Below the pieces are notes generated by a model that was not told where the DNA came from, made no database searches, and saw only the letters and a program-made list of their open reading frames with translations. From positions 35,355 to 99,354 of the forward strand of contig JADLGE010000026.1 in assembly GCA_020849475.1 (NCBI GenBank): 64,000 nucleotides of DNA, read 5' to 3'. Below are positions 52,111 to 61,307 of the stretch, piece after piece. The position numbers were made by a program, and so were the translations under genes. Each line of letters begins with the position of its first letter. Position 1 is the first letter of the stretch. Source of the stretch: Gammaproteobacteria bacterium. GTDB taxonomy: Bacteria > Pseudomonadota > Gammaproteobacteria > Ga0077536.

Positions 52111-53187
52111 TCAATTGGTGGCGCCGCCGACCACCGCATAGCCCTGCGCGCGCCAGCGCAACATGCCACCGGCGAGATTGGCGGCGTCGTTGCGCCCGGC
52201 GCGACGCAGAATGACGATGGCCTGCGCCGAGCGTCCGCCGGCGCGACACACCGCCACCAGCGGTTTGTCGTTGTTGATTTCATCCACGCGCTGCGCGAGT
52301 TCGCCAAGCGGGATCAACTGCGCGCCGGCGATGTGACCGAGCGGGCCGTTGAATTCTTCCGGCTCGCGTACATCCAGCACATGCACGGCATCGCGATGCT
52401 CTTCCAGCCAGCGCGCATCGAGTTCCCACAGTCCGGCGAAGGTGTAAGTGAGCGGCGCCCAATGGGGCTCGGTATCGGGCGCCGTGCCGTTCTCGGGGCA
52501 GCCGCTGCGCAGGTTGGCGGGCAAGGCCTGGTCGATTTTCTTGGGATGGGGCAGGCCGAGATTGTTCATGTAGCCGACGAAATCCGATTCGCTGATCTGG
52601 CCGCCGAAGCGCGGATTGAAACGCTTTTCTTCGGCCACGCTGGTGACCGTCAGGCCGTTGTAATCGTGGGCCGGGTAGAGGCGGGTGGCGTCGGGCAGGG
52701 AAAAGATCTGGGTGCGTATGGAGTGATAGAGCCGCGAGGCGCTGCCCTGCTGAAAGTCGGTGCGACCGCAGCCGCGAATCAGTAGCGCGTCGCCGGTGAA
52801 GGCCATGCTTTCGTCATCGAGCACGTAGGTCAGGCAGCCATCGGTGTGGCCGGGGGTTTCGCGCACTTCGACATGGCGCTGGCCGAAGGCGACCTTGTCG
52901 CCATGCTTGAGCAGTTGATCGGCGCCCTCGACACCGGCCTTGGCGGCGATCGCGATGCGCGCACCGGTGCGCTGCTTGAGCAGCCACGCGGCCGTCACAT
53001 GGTCGGCATGGCAATGGGTGTCGAGCACCGCTTCCAGTTGCAGACCCAGTTCGCCCAACAGCGCCAGATCGCGTCGCGCCTGTTCGAACACCGGATCGAT
53101 GAGGATGGCTTTGCGCGTCTCGTCGTCGGCCAGCAGGTAGGTGTAGGTCGAAGATTCCTGATCGAACAACTGGCGAAAGATGAGCAT
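52111..53187 (-). CDS. Persulfide dioxygenase-rhodanese fusion
   Basis: 358 residues. The N-terminal MBL domain (about 1-235) carries TGCHADHVTAAW-like DTHCHADHVT, ETPGHTDGC, FTGDALLIRGCGRTDF and YPAHDYNG, the ETHE1 iron-site set. The C-terminal rhodanese domain (about 255-358) has LDVREPEEF and active-site CRAGGRSAQ with Cys314. This fusion (PRF/CstB-like) joins persulfide oxidation with sulfane-sulfur transfer, giving sulfite and thiosulfate. It is first in a minus-strand pair with the copper ATPase and divergent from the FecR-TPR-barrel gene. Confidence 0.92.
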   Translation of the reverse strand: MLIFRQLFDQESSTYTYLLADDETRKAILIDPVFEQARRDLALLGELGLQLEAVLDTHCHADHVTAAWLLKQRTGARIAIAAKAGVEGADQLLKHGDKVAFGQRHVEVRETPGHTDGCLTYVLDDESMAFTGDALLIRGCGRTDFQQGSASRLYHSIRTQIFSLPDATRLYPAHDYNGLTVTSVAEEKRFNPRFGGQISESDFVGYMNNLGLPHPKKIDQALPANLRSGCPENGTAPDTEPHWAPLTYTFAGLWELDARWLEEHRDAVHVLDVREPEEFNGPLGHIAGAQLIPLGELAQRVDEINNDKPLVAVCRAGGRSAQAIVILRRAGRNDAANLAGGMLRWRAQGYAVVGGATN

Positions 53188-53310
53188 GGTGGACTACCTG
53201 CAGACTTGAGATGACATGGCCGGCTATTGTGGGCCGACGATGGGCCGCGCGAAAGCGCATTGCCGTGTTCGGGATCAAGTTCATGCCCTTACCCGACGCG
53301 GGACGATGGC

Positions 53311-53316
53311 TATAAT
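53311..53316 (+). promoter_or_regulatory. Perfect -10 box implying a leaderless mRNA
   Basis: TATAAT ends seven bases before the ATG at 53323, the distance expected between a -10 box and the transcription start. The transcript may therefore begin at the start codon. A weak -35 (TTACCC at 53289) sits 16 bases upstream. No ribosome site precedes the ATG, which agrees with a leaderless message. Confidence 0.5.
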
Positions 53317-53322
53317 CCGACC

Positions 53323-56300
53323 ATGAATACCTCATCCATTGGCGCCCGACTTCGACGTTGTTTGCTGTGCATGGCGCTGCTGCTGAGCCTGCCTGTGATG
53401 GCTGAGCCCGCGCCCGACGCCAGCGCGCCGGTGGTCGGCGAAGTGGTCGCCGCGCGCGGCGACGAAGTCTTGCAGCGCGCCGGCGGCACACAGTTGGAAA
53501 TATTGGCGGTTGGCCAGATTCTCAAGGGCGGCGACACCATCAAGACCGGCCCTTACGGCGGCGCCGCCATTCTCTTCAACGACGACACCCAGGTGCGCAT
53601 CCACCGCAATTCCACGTTCAAGGTGGAGTCGGTGCGCAATAACGACGGCGTGGACGAGAGCCGCTTCGCGCTGCTCAGCGGCGCGGCCTGGTCACGCGCC
53701 AAGGCCCTGTTCCGCACCGTCACGGCCGGCGTGCAACGCGGGCGACGCTCGATCGTGACCGTGCGCACGCCGAGCGCGACCTTGGGCATTCGCGGCACCG
53801 ATTGGCATTTGAGCGTTGACGCGCAGGGGCGCACCACCGCCACCGTGTTGTCCGGTGAAGTGGAACTCGGCAACGAACTCGGCACGGTGTCGTTGACGCG
53901 TGGCGAAGTGGGCACGGCCGAGCACGGCCAGGCGCCTTCCAAGCGCGCCGTGGTCGACTTGCGCGACCGGCCGTTGATCGTGCTGCAGACCGGCCCGGAA
54001 TGGCTGGAGACGCTGCAAGTGAAGGCGGGCGGGAGTGCCGCTGACGGGCCCATCGCCGAGGCCGAAAGCGCGCTTGATCGCGGCGACTATGCGGCCGTCG
54101 ATGCGCTCCTGAAAGGCGATGTGTCGACGCCGCGCGCGGCGCTGGTGAGCGCCATGGTGGCCTTGCATCGCCGCGATTACGCGCGCGCCGAGCAGGCGCT
54201 GGCGGTGGCGGCGACCGACAGCGATGCGCGCCGCGTGGCGCTGGCCAGGCTCGCGGGCATCGGTGTGCTGGTCGAACAGCGTCGTTTCGGCGACGCCGAT
54301 GCGGCCATGGCGGCGCTTGCGCAAAGCGCCGATGCCTTGCCCGACACCCACCTGGTGCGCGCCTGGCTGCTGTCGTTTGCCGGCGATCATCAAGCCGCCA
54401 TCGAAGTGGCGCGCGCCGGCGCCACGCGTTTCAGCGCGGACTCACGCTTCGAAACCCTGCTCGCCCATCTCTATTTCCTGACCGACGCGCGTGACGACAT
54501 GCAGGCGGCGGTGGCGCGCGCCGTGGCGCTGAACCCGAATGATCACCTCGCCTGGTACGAGCAGGGTCTCTATCACCATTACAGCGAGCCCGATGCAGCG
54601 CGCGCGCTGGCCGCCTATACGCGCAGTGTGGAACTGCGTCCGAGCTTTGCGCCGGGCTATGAAAAGCGTGGCCTGGTGAACAACGATCTCGGTGACTACC
54701 GCGCCGCGGTGCGCGATCTGAAAGCGGCGCTGGCGGCCGACCCCGGCAGCGCTTCGGCGCATGCGAATTTCGGCCTGGTGGCGGCCTATCTCGGGCGCTT
54801 GAGTGAAGCGCGCAGCCATCTCGAACAGGCGCAAGCCTTGAATGCCGACGAGGCTTACGCAGGCCTCGGACTCGCCTACCTCGACCTCTTGCACGGCGCC
54901 GCGCCCGCCGCGGTCGACAAGACCCTGAAGGCGCTGGTCGCCAATCCCGAACTGCCGGGCATCGATTGGTTCCTGGCGGCCGCCACCTACCAGTCCGGTG
55001 ACTATCCGCGCACCCGCCAGGCCCTGGACACTGCCCGCCATCGCGACCCGGATGACCCGATACCCGATCTCATCGGCTCAGTCACGGCAGTCGATCATTT
55101 TGAAGCCGGCGAAGCAATCCGCCAGGCGCGCAGCGGCTTCGACAAGACCTTGCGCGCGAAATCCTTCGCCGTCGACACGCTTGCCAACGCGCGCGGCGGC
55201 AGCGCCACGCTCGGCCAGGCCTATTCGAACCTCGGGCTCGACGAGTGGGGCGGCTATTACTCGATGCTGGCTTTTGACCCTTACGAAGCCGGCGGCTATT
55301 TCTATCTTTCACAGGCCAACCAGTTCGCGTCCGAACGCGCACGCCTCGGCGCCAATCTGCAAGGCCTGTTGCTGGACCCGACCGCGGTGTCGTTTCCGAC
55401 GCGTTACTACGAGCCGTTCCGCCAGCAGCGCCATGACGTCACGCTGGACAGCACGCTCGGCTACAACGACGGTGGCTTCACCTATGCAGCCGGCGGTGTC
55501 GTGCAGGGTCTCGTGCGCCGCCCCGATCCGATTGCCTATTACATCGCAGGCAGTCATGAACACGATGACGGCAATCGCGATGACAACGGCACCGGGCATG
55601 AAAGCCTGCAGGTGCAGCTCGGCACCAGTGTGCTCGATCAGACTCACAACCTGCTGTTCAACCTGACCGCCCAGCATTTCGATCAGCAACTGCCCGGCGC
55701 CGCCAGTGACGGCGACCCCGACGACGCGCAGATGAATCAATTCCTGTTCGCCGATCTCGGCTACCAGTACCGCGTCAATTATCACAACCGCATCATGGCG
55801 CGGGTCGCGGGCGGCTACGAGAATTCACGCTTCAGCAATGGCAGCCCGTTGGGTCGCGGGCTCAGCAGCCGCGATTATTCCCTGCTGCGCACCTTCGGCA
55901 TCAACACCACGCGCGGTCTGTATGGCCAGGGTCTGTTCGACGTCACCGATCTCGCCATTGCCAACATCAACCAGCCGCCGAACTTCCCGGTGCTGTTCAC
56001 CGGCCCGCTCAGCAATGCGCTGTGCGGTGTGCTGTTCAGCGTCAGCTGCCCGCGCACTGATGACAGCAGCGCCGCGGCGCTGGATGACGACGCCACCCTC
56101 AATGACACGACCAATACTTCGAAGCTGCTGTTTCAACTGCGACAGATGTTCGACACGGGCCCGCTGGAGCTCACCTACGGCGCAAGTTATGGTCGCTTCG
56201 ACGAGCACACGGTGCTCAATGCCATCACGCCGCGCCTGTTCGGCATCGGCAACCTGTTCGGTGCGGGTGTGGATGTGCCGAGTTGCCCTTTCATCGGCGT

Positions 56301-57222
56301 CAACAATCCGCCCGCGCAATGTGCGTTCCTGTGGACCGACCCGGTGCGCCAGCGCCTCACGCAAAACCAGGTTGCGACTTCGCTCGAGGTGTTCGGCCAG
56401 GGGCGCTGGAAGGTAACGAGCGAGCTGTGGCTCGAGGGTGGTGTGTTCTATCGCGACATCGACCTCGGTGCCAACGACAAGCACCAGTTCGACCCGCGCA
56501 TCGGTCTCGCCTGGCGCGTCACGCCCCATCATTGGTTGCGCGTGTCATCGCAAAGTGCGCTCATCGACACCCTGCGCACGCAGGACACCCTCGCGCCGGT
56601 AGGCATCCTCGGCGCCGTGGTGCCCGATGCCTATTTCGCCGCTACCGACACCTTGGCCGCCACCTGGTATCACCAGCTGCGCTGGGACGCGGAGTGGAGT
56701 TCGCGCGTGTACACCTTCGTGCAAGTCGACCGTCAGGACGTCGAGGATTTCGCACTCGGCTTCGTGCCGGATTCGCGCTTCACGATTTTCGGTCACCTCG
56801 CGGACGGGCGTCTCGACACCGTGAGCTTCGGCGCCAACGTCTGGCTGGCCGAACGCATCGGCTGGTCAGCGAGCTACAAGCATTTGTGGAGCGACAACCG
56901 CTCGAGCGGCGCCGATCACGGCCGCGACCTGCCGCTCATCCCCGAACAGGAATTCCATACCGGCCTCATGTGGGTGCATCCCAAGGCGGTGACCGTCGGC
57001 GTGAGCGGCAATTACACCGGCGAACGCGCCGCCAATCTCAATAACAGCCGCAAGCTCGGTGGCTACTGGACGGCCGGCGCCTTCGCCAACTGGCAACCCT
57101 TCAACAAGCATCTGTCGCTGACCTTGTCGGCCGACAATCTGTTCGACGCGGATTACGAATTGGCCGAGGGCTTTACCGGCGTGGGCACGACGGTGCTGAT
57201 GTCGGCGGAGTATCGGTTTTGA
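53323..57222 (+). CDS. FecR-TPR-outer-membrane-barrel fusion protein
   Basis: 1299 residues from the ATG at 53323, giving a clean signal peptide (LRRCLLCMALLLSLPVMA, end about 28). Residues about 35-190 form a FecR-like beta domain (KGGDTIKTGPYGGAAILFNDDTQVRIHRNS in part, and RTPSATLGIRGTDWHL). About 230-560 are TPR-like helical repeats (for example APGYEKRGLVNNDLGDYRAAVRDLKAALAADPGSASAHANFGLVAAYLG in part). Residues from about 640 make a barrel with TonB-receptor-like strands, ending AEYRF. No plug domain is seen. The architecture suggests an outer-membrane channel with a periplasmic scaffold. Flanks are a divergent sulfur gene and convergent hyuB. Confidence 0.85.
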   Translation: MNTSSIGARLRRCLLCMALLLSLPVMAEPAPDASAPVVGEVVAARGDEVLQRAGGTQLEILAVGQILKGGDTIKTGPYGGAAILFNDDTQVRIHRNSTFKVESVRNNDGVDESRFALLSGAAWSRAKALFRTVTAGVQRGRRSIVTVRTPSATLGIRGTDWHLSVDAQGRTTATVLSGEVELGNELGTVSLTRGEVGTAEHGQAPSKRAVVDLRDRPLIVLQTGPEWLETLQVKAGGSAADGPIAEAESALDRGDYAAVDALLKGDVSTPRAALVSAMVALHRRDYARAEQALAVAATDSDARRVALARLAGIGVLVEQRRFGDADAAMAALAQSADALPDTHLVRAWLLSFAGDHQAAIEVARAGATRFSADSRFETLLAHLYFLTDARDDMQAAVARAVALNPNDHLAWYEQGLYHHYSEPDAARALAAYTRSVELRPSFAPGYEKRGLVNNDLGDYRAAVRDLKAALAADPGSASAHANFGLVAAYLGRLSEARSHLEQAQALNADEAYAGLGLAYLDLLHGAAPAAVDKTLKALVANPELPGIDWFLAAATYQSGDYPRTRQALDTARHRDPDDPIPDLIGSVTAVDHFEAGEAIRQARSGFDKTLRAKSFAVDTLANARGGSATLGQAYSNLGLDEWGGYYSMLAFDPYEAGGYFYLSQANQFASERARLGANLQGLLLDPTAVSFPTRYYEPFRQQRHDVTLDSTLGYNDGGFTYAAGGVVQGLVRRPDPIAYYIAGSHEHDDGNRDDNGTGHESLQVQLGTSVLDQTHNLLFNLTAQHFDQQLPGAASDGDPDDAQMNQFLFADLGYQYRVNYHNRIMARVAGGYENSRFSNGSPLGRGLSSRDYSLLRTFGINTTRGLYGQGLFDVTDLAIANINQPPNFPVLFTGPLSNALCGVLFSVSCPRTDDSSAAALDDDATLNDTTNTSKLLFQLRQMFDTGPLELTYGASYGRFDEHTVLNAITPRLFGIGNLFGAGVDVPSCPFIGVNNPPAQCAFLWTDPVRQRLTQNQVATSLEVFGQGRWKVTSELWLEGGVFYRDIDLGANDKHQFDPRIGLAWRVTPHHWLRVSSQSALIDTLRTQDTLAPVGILGAVVPDAYFAATDTLAATWYHQLRWDAEWSSRVYTFVQVDRQDVEDFALGFVPDSRFTIFGHLADGRLDTVSFGANVWLAERIGWSASYKHLWSDNRSSGADHGRDLPLIPEQEFHTGLMWVHPKAVTVGVSGNYTGERAANLNNSRKLGGYWTAGAFANWQPFNKHLSLTLSADNLFDADYELAEGFTGVGTTVLMSAEYRF

Positions 57223-57250
57223 TGGTGCGGGTGATGGCGTGACGCCAACG

Positions 57251-57280
57251 TTGTAGGTGCGAATTCATTCGCACCTACAA
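57251..57280. repeat. Family B palindromic repeat, intact copy
   Basis: A perfect hairpin with 13-base arms (TTGTAGGTGCGAA and its complement) and a TTCA loop. It lies between the convergent stops of the FecR-TPR-barrel gene and hyuB, a position suited to bidirectional termination. No other copy in the window is this regular. Confidence 0.8.
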
Positions 57281-57303
57281 AGGCAACGAGACGCCGCTCC
57301 TTT

Positions 57304-59109
57304 TCAGGCCGCCGCCAATTTCGCTCGCTGCTGCCTGGTCGCTTCCGCGTCCACCGCCAGCGATTCATCCTCGACCTTGCCTGTCAGCACCACGCCATAC
57401 ACATCGCGCGCGCGTTCGAGGGTTTCCCAGCGTTCGAGCACATCGGCCAGCACGCGTGCCGGATCGCGGTCCAGCGGTGAGCCGTAGCCGCCGCCGCCGC
57501 AGTCCACACCGCGTACGAATTCGCCGGGCTGCAGGCGGCATTCGACCACGCCTGGCAGCTTGTCTTCGCTGCCGTCGGCGCGCACATGCCAGGTCTGCGC
57601 CGCGGGTCCGGCATGACCACCGCGTACGCCTTGCGGCGGATTGACCTGGCCGTCGCAGGACACCACCACCGTCATCGCGTCCTTGCGCGGACCGTAGATT
57701 ACTTCGCCGCCCGGCGCGCCGCGGAAACGTCCGGCGCCGCCGCCACCCTGCACCACGCGCAGCGACTTGATGGTGATCGGATATTTCGATTCATCCACTT
57801 CCACGCTGCCGCGATACATGAGGCCGGCCGCCACCGGCAGACCGTAGTTCAGCCAGCCGTCGGTGCTCGGCGTGCCGGGCCCGCCGTTCACCACCAGCCA
57901 TTCCTGGTTGATGTAGGGGCTGCCGCCCACGCGCCAGTCCTTGCCCGAGATCACGCCGGCGCCGGCGCCCATGCCGAGCGCGCCTTCGGCGAGGCCGTGG
58001 CCATCACCGATGGTGGCGAACGCCGCCTGGGTGATGTTGACGATGCGGTCGCCGATGTTGGTGGTCGCCATCGAGCATGAGTGGGGGAATTGCGGAATGC
58101 CGATGATGCAGCCTTCGCGCAGTTTCACCGACACGCGCGAGAAGCTGCCGCCGTTGTGCGGTACGTCCTGATCGATGCAATTGAACACGCCGGCCATGGC
58201 GTTGCTGGTGGCGCAGGCCACCGACTGGTTCAAGCCAAAGTCCTTGTTGTCTTCGTTGTGGGTGAGATCCACTTCGATGGTGCCGTTGATGGCATCGACG
58301 TTGACGTCGACGCGTATCGCCAGCCCATCGGGCAGCACCGGCGGCTGCGGATCGTAATAGCCGACATTGGTCAGGCGGCCATTCGGCAGCTTCTTGATCG
58401 CTTCGACCATGCGCCGTTCGGAATAGGCAAACCAGTCACGCACGAACTGACGGATGGTGTCCATGCCATAGCGGCGCACGAGTTCGGTCAGGCGCCGCTC
58501 ACCGATGCGCGCGGCGCCGACGGTGGCGAGGTAGTCGCCATACCACTGCTCCGGCACGCGGATGCGACGCCGGCACATGCGGATGATGTCTTCGACGTCC
58601 TTGTAATCCTTCTGCACGCGCACGCAGGGAAATATCAGCGCGCCTTCCTCGTACACGTCGCGCGCATAGGCGTGATAGGTGCTGGGAATGGAATTGCCGC
58701 AATCGGCCTGGTGCGCTTTGGCGCAGGTCGTGAACAGGTGTTCGCCGTCGACGATCACGGGGCACATGATCATGTGGTCGGCGGCATGGGTGTTGCCGAG
58801 GTAGGGATCGTTGTGCAGGAAGGCATCGCCCGGCGTCAGATCCTTGTGCAGGTCGCACATCGATTGTGACTGCAGCGACGAGCCGAAGATGTGCACCGGC
58901 AAGCCTTCACCGGGGCACAGCAGCTGGTTGTCGGCCGTGACTATCGCGCAGGAAAAATCGCGCACCACCGCCAGCACCGCCGAGCGCGCCGTGCGCAACA
59001 GGGTGTTGGACATCTCGCGCACGATGGCATTGAGACGATTGGCGAGCACTGCCATCAGCACCGGGTCCATGGTGTAGGCCGGCGCCTGGTCTGTCGTGGT
59101 CTGGTTCAC
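57304..59109 (-). CDS. hyuB: Hydantoinase B/oxoprolinase-family protein
   Basis: 601 residues of the HyuB family (PF02538): DPVLMAVLANRLNAIVREMSNTLLRTARS at the start, PGEGLPVHIFGSS, GDAFLHNDPYLGNTHAADHMIMCPV, and the central GCIIGIPQFPHSCSMATTNIGDR. Its start overlaps the hyuA stop (ATGA), so the two subunits are made together. HyuAB enzymes hydrolyse hydantoins, 5-oxoproline or related cyclic amides, or are acetone-carboxylase-like. The substrate cannot be read from the sequence. Confidence 0.92.
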   Translation of the reverse strand: MNQTTTDQAPAYTMDPVLMAVLANRLNAIVREMSNTLLRTARSAVLAVVRDFSCAIVTADNQLLCPGEGLPVHIFGSSLQSQSMCDLHKDLTPGDAFLHNDPYLGNTHAADHMIMCPVIVDGEHLFTTCAKAHQADCGNSIPSTYHAYARDVYEEGALIFPCVRVQKDYKDVEDIIRMCRRRIRVPEQWYGDYLATVGAARIGERRLTELVRRYGMDTIRQFVRDWFAYSERRMVEAIKKLPNGRLTNVGYYDPQPPVLPDGLAIRVDVNVDAINGTIEVDLTHNEDNKDFGLNQSVACATSNAMAGVFNCIDQDVPHNGGSFSRVSVKLREGCIIGIPQFPHSCSMATTNIGDRIVNITQAAFATIGDGHGLAEGALGMGAGAGVISGKDWRVGGSPYINQEWLVVNGGPGTPSTDGWLNYGLPVAAGLMYRGSVEVDESKYPITIKSLRVVQGGGGAGRFRGAPGGEVIYGPRKDAMTVVVSCDGQVNPPQGVRGGHAGPAAQTWHVRADGSEDKLPGVVECRLQPGEFVRGVDCGGGGYGSPLDRDPARVLADVLERWETLERARDVYGVVLTGKVEDESLAVDAEATRQQRAKLAAA

Positions 59110-61196
59110 AGGCTGGTCTCCTTGGGCGGGGTCAGGATGTAACGGCCTCCGGCGCTGACGCGCGCGCTGGCGCCGGGATTGACCACCAGGGTCGAGGTGG
59201 GCTCTTCGATGATGGCGGGGCCGTCGATGACGGCGCCGACCGGCAGGCGGTCGCCGAGATAGATGGGCGTTTCAACCGCGCCACCGCGCCCGAAGTAGGC
59301 CGGGCGACGGCGGTCGGCATCGGCCTTGCTTTGGCCTGCCGCGCGGCTCGGCTCCAGCGACGGCGCATTGACGCTGGCGATGAGACGGCCGCGCCAGTTG
59401 AGGCATTCGACCGCCTGGCCGATGTCGGTGATGGCGAACACGCGCTCATGCACGCGATGGAATTCTTCCACCAGCGCATTCACATCGTTGCCATCCTTGA
59501 AGCGCGCGGCAGCGACTTCAATTTCGAGTTCCCACACCTGGAAGCGATAGCGCGCTTCGACGAAGTAACGCTTCTTCACATCGGTGATGCCGCGTTCACG
59601 CAGGCGTCCGGCGAACACTTCGAGACTCGCGTCGATGCTGGCCAGAGCGGCGTTCACGCCCTCGAAATCGAATTGATCGGTGGATGTCAGGCGCGCCGCG
59701 CCGGCCTCGGTGATGATGTCCGAGAACTGCATGCCGGAGGCGCTCAACGCGCCCGCGGTGCGCGGCACCAGCACCGTCGAGCAGCCGAGCTCGGCGGCGA
59801 TGGGCATGGCGCCGAGACCACCGGCGCCGCCGCCGGCGACCAGGATTGAATCGGCCGGGTTGATGCCCTCGTTGATGGTCAGTTCCTTGATCGCCTGGAT
59901 CATGTTTTCGTTGGCGACCGTCAGAATGGCGAAAGCCGCGCGTTCGACAGTTTCGCCGAGACTCAGCGCTACGGGTTCGATGGCGCGCCGCGCCGCCGCT
60001 TCGTCGAGCTGCATGCGGCCGCCGAGGAAATGCGCCGGGTCGATGTAGCCGAGCACCACCGAAGCATCGGTCACCGTGGCCTGCGTGCCGCCACGGCCAT
60101 AGCAGGCCGGGCCCGGTTCCGAGCCTGCCGACTGCGGACCGACGCGCAGCAGGCCGCCGCTGTCGACCCACGCAATCGAACCGCCGCCGGCGCCGATGGA
60201 ATGCACCGCCACCGAGGCCATGCCGAGGTTGTCGCCGACCCATTGCGGCCCGAGCCAGGTATCGCGTGAGTATTCGACCGCGCCATCGCGCACCAGGCTG
60301 ACGTCGAAGGTGGTGCCGCCGGCGTCGCACACGATGATGTCACGCGTGAGATTTTCCGCCGCCGCGTAAGCGAGGCCCGCGATGGGCGCCATGGCCGGGC
60401 CGGACTTCACCAGGTAGATGGGCTTCTGCACCACGTCGCCGAGATGCATGACGCCGCCGAAAGAAGTGCTGACCAGGATGTCGTTCTGGTAGCCGGCGTC
60501 ACGCAAATCCTTTTCCAGCGTCAGGAGGTATTCCTGCATGAGTGGCTTCAAGGACGCGTCGATGGCGGTCGACGAAGCGCGCCGGTATTCACGCAGAATC
60601 GGATTCAACTGGTGCGAAAGCGTGTAGGGCACACCCGGCAGCACTTCCTCGATCATCTGGCCGACGCGCAGCTCGTGGGCGGGGTTGGCTATGGACCACA
60701 GCAGACACACTGCCACCGCTTCCACGCCGCGCGCTTGCAGACCTTGCAGCAGCGCGCGCACCGCCGCTTCATCGAGGGGCTTTTCGACGCCGCCTTCGGC
60801 ATTGATGCGCTCCGGAATTTCGAAGGTCAGACGGCGCGGCACATAGGGCGCCGGGTATTCCATCCTCAAGTTGTGCGGTTCGGACTTGCCGCCTTCTTTC
60901 AGGAGCAGGATGTCGGGAAAGCCCTCGGTGCTCAAAAACGCGGTGCGCGCGGTCTTGCGCTCGACGATGCCGTTGGTGCCGCGCGTGGTGCCGTAGAGGA
61001 ACATCGCGGTATCGGCGAGCAGCGCCGGCACCGACAGACCGAGTTCTTCGGCGGCGACGGCGAGGCCGGCGGCAATACTGGCGAACGCGCGCTTTTTGTC
61101 GGTCAAGGCTTTGCCGATGGTGAAGTGGCCGGAGTCATCGGTCACGACCACGTCGGTGAACGTGCCCCCCGTGTCGACGGAGATGCGATATGGCAT
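59106..61196 (-). CDS. hyuA: Hydantoinase A/oxoprolinase-family protein
   Basis: 696 residues from the ATG at 61194-61196, beginning MPYRISVDTGGTFTDVVV, the first ATP-binding loop of the family. Other marks: FLYGTTRGTNGIVERK, LSHQLNPILREYRRASSTAIDA, VCDAGGTTFDVSLV, SIGAGGGSIAWVD, VGPQSAGSEPGPACYGRGG and VAGGGAGGLGAMPIA. These are typical of HyuA (PF01968/PF05378) ATP-dependent subunits. An in-frame ATG upstream (61271) gives a low-complexity leader and is rejected. It lies upstream of hyuB and after ald. Confidence 0.92.
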   Translation of the reverse strand: MPYRISVDTGGTFTDVVVTDDSGHFTIGKALTDKKRAFASIAAGLAVAAEELGLSVPALLADTAMFLYGTTRGTNGIVERKTARTAFLSTEGFPDILLLKEGGKSEPHNLRMEYPAPYVPRRLTFEIPERINAEGGVEKPLDEAAVRALLQGLQARGVEAVAVCLLWSIANPAHELRVGQMIEEVLPGVPYTLSHQLNPILREYRRASSTAIDASLKPLMQEYLLTLEKDLRDAGYQNDILVSTSFGGVMHLGDVVQKPIYLVKSGPAMAPIAGLAYAAAENLTRDIIVCDAGGTTFDVSLVRDGAVEYSRDTWLGPQWVGDNLGMASVAVHSIGAGGGSIAWVDSGGLLRVGPQSAGSEPGPACYGRGGTQATVTDASVVLGYIDPAHFLGGRMQLDEAAARRAIEPVALSLGETVERAAFAILTVANENMIQAIKELTINEGINPADSILVAGGGAGGLGAMPIAAELGCSTVLVPRTAGALSASGMQFSDIITEAGAARLTSTDQFDFEGVNAALASIDASLEVFAGRLRERGITDVKKRYFVEARYRFQVWELEIEVAAARFKDGNDVNALVEEFHRVHERVFAITDIGQAVECLNWRGRLIASVNAPSLEPSRAAGQSKADADRRRPAYFGRGGAVETPIYLGDRLPVGAVIDGPAIIEEPTSTLVVNPGASARVSAGGRYILTPPKETSL

Positions 61197-61307
61197 GGGT
61201 CTTGAGTCCCTGAGTGCTGGTGGTTGAAATGATGTAGCGCTGAAGCTAAGGGCGGTGCGCGGCGTCGTCAACCGCGCTGCCGCGCATCGTGCATCCGTGG
61301 CCTGCGT

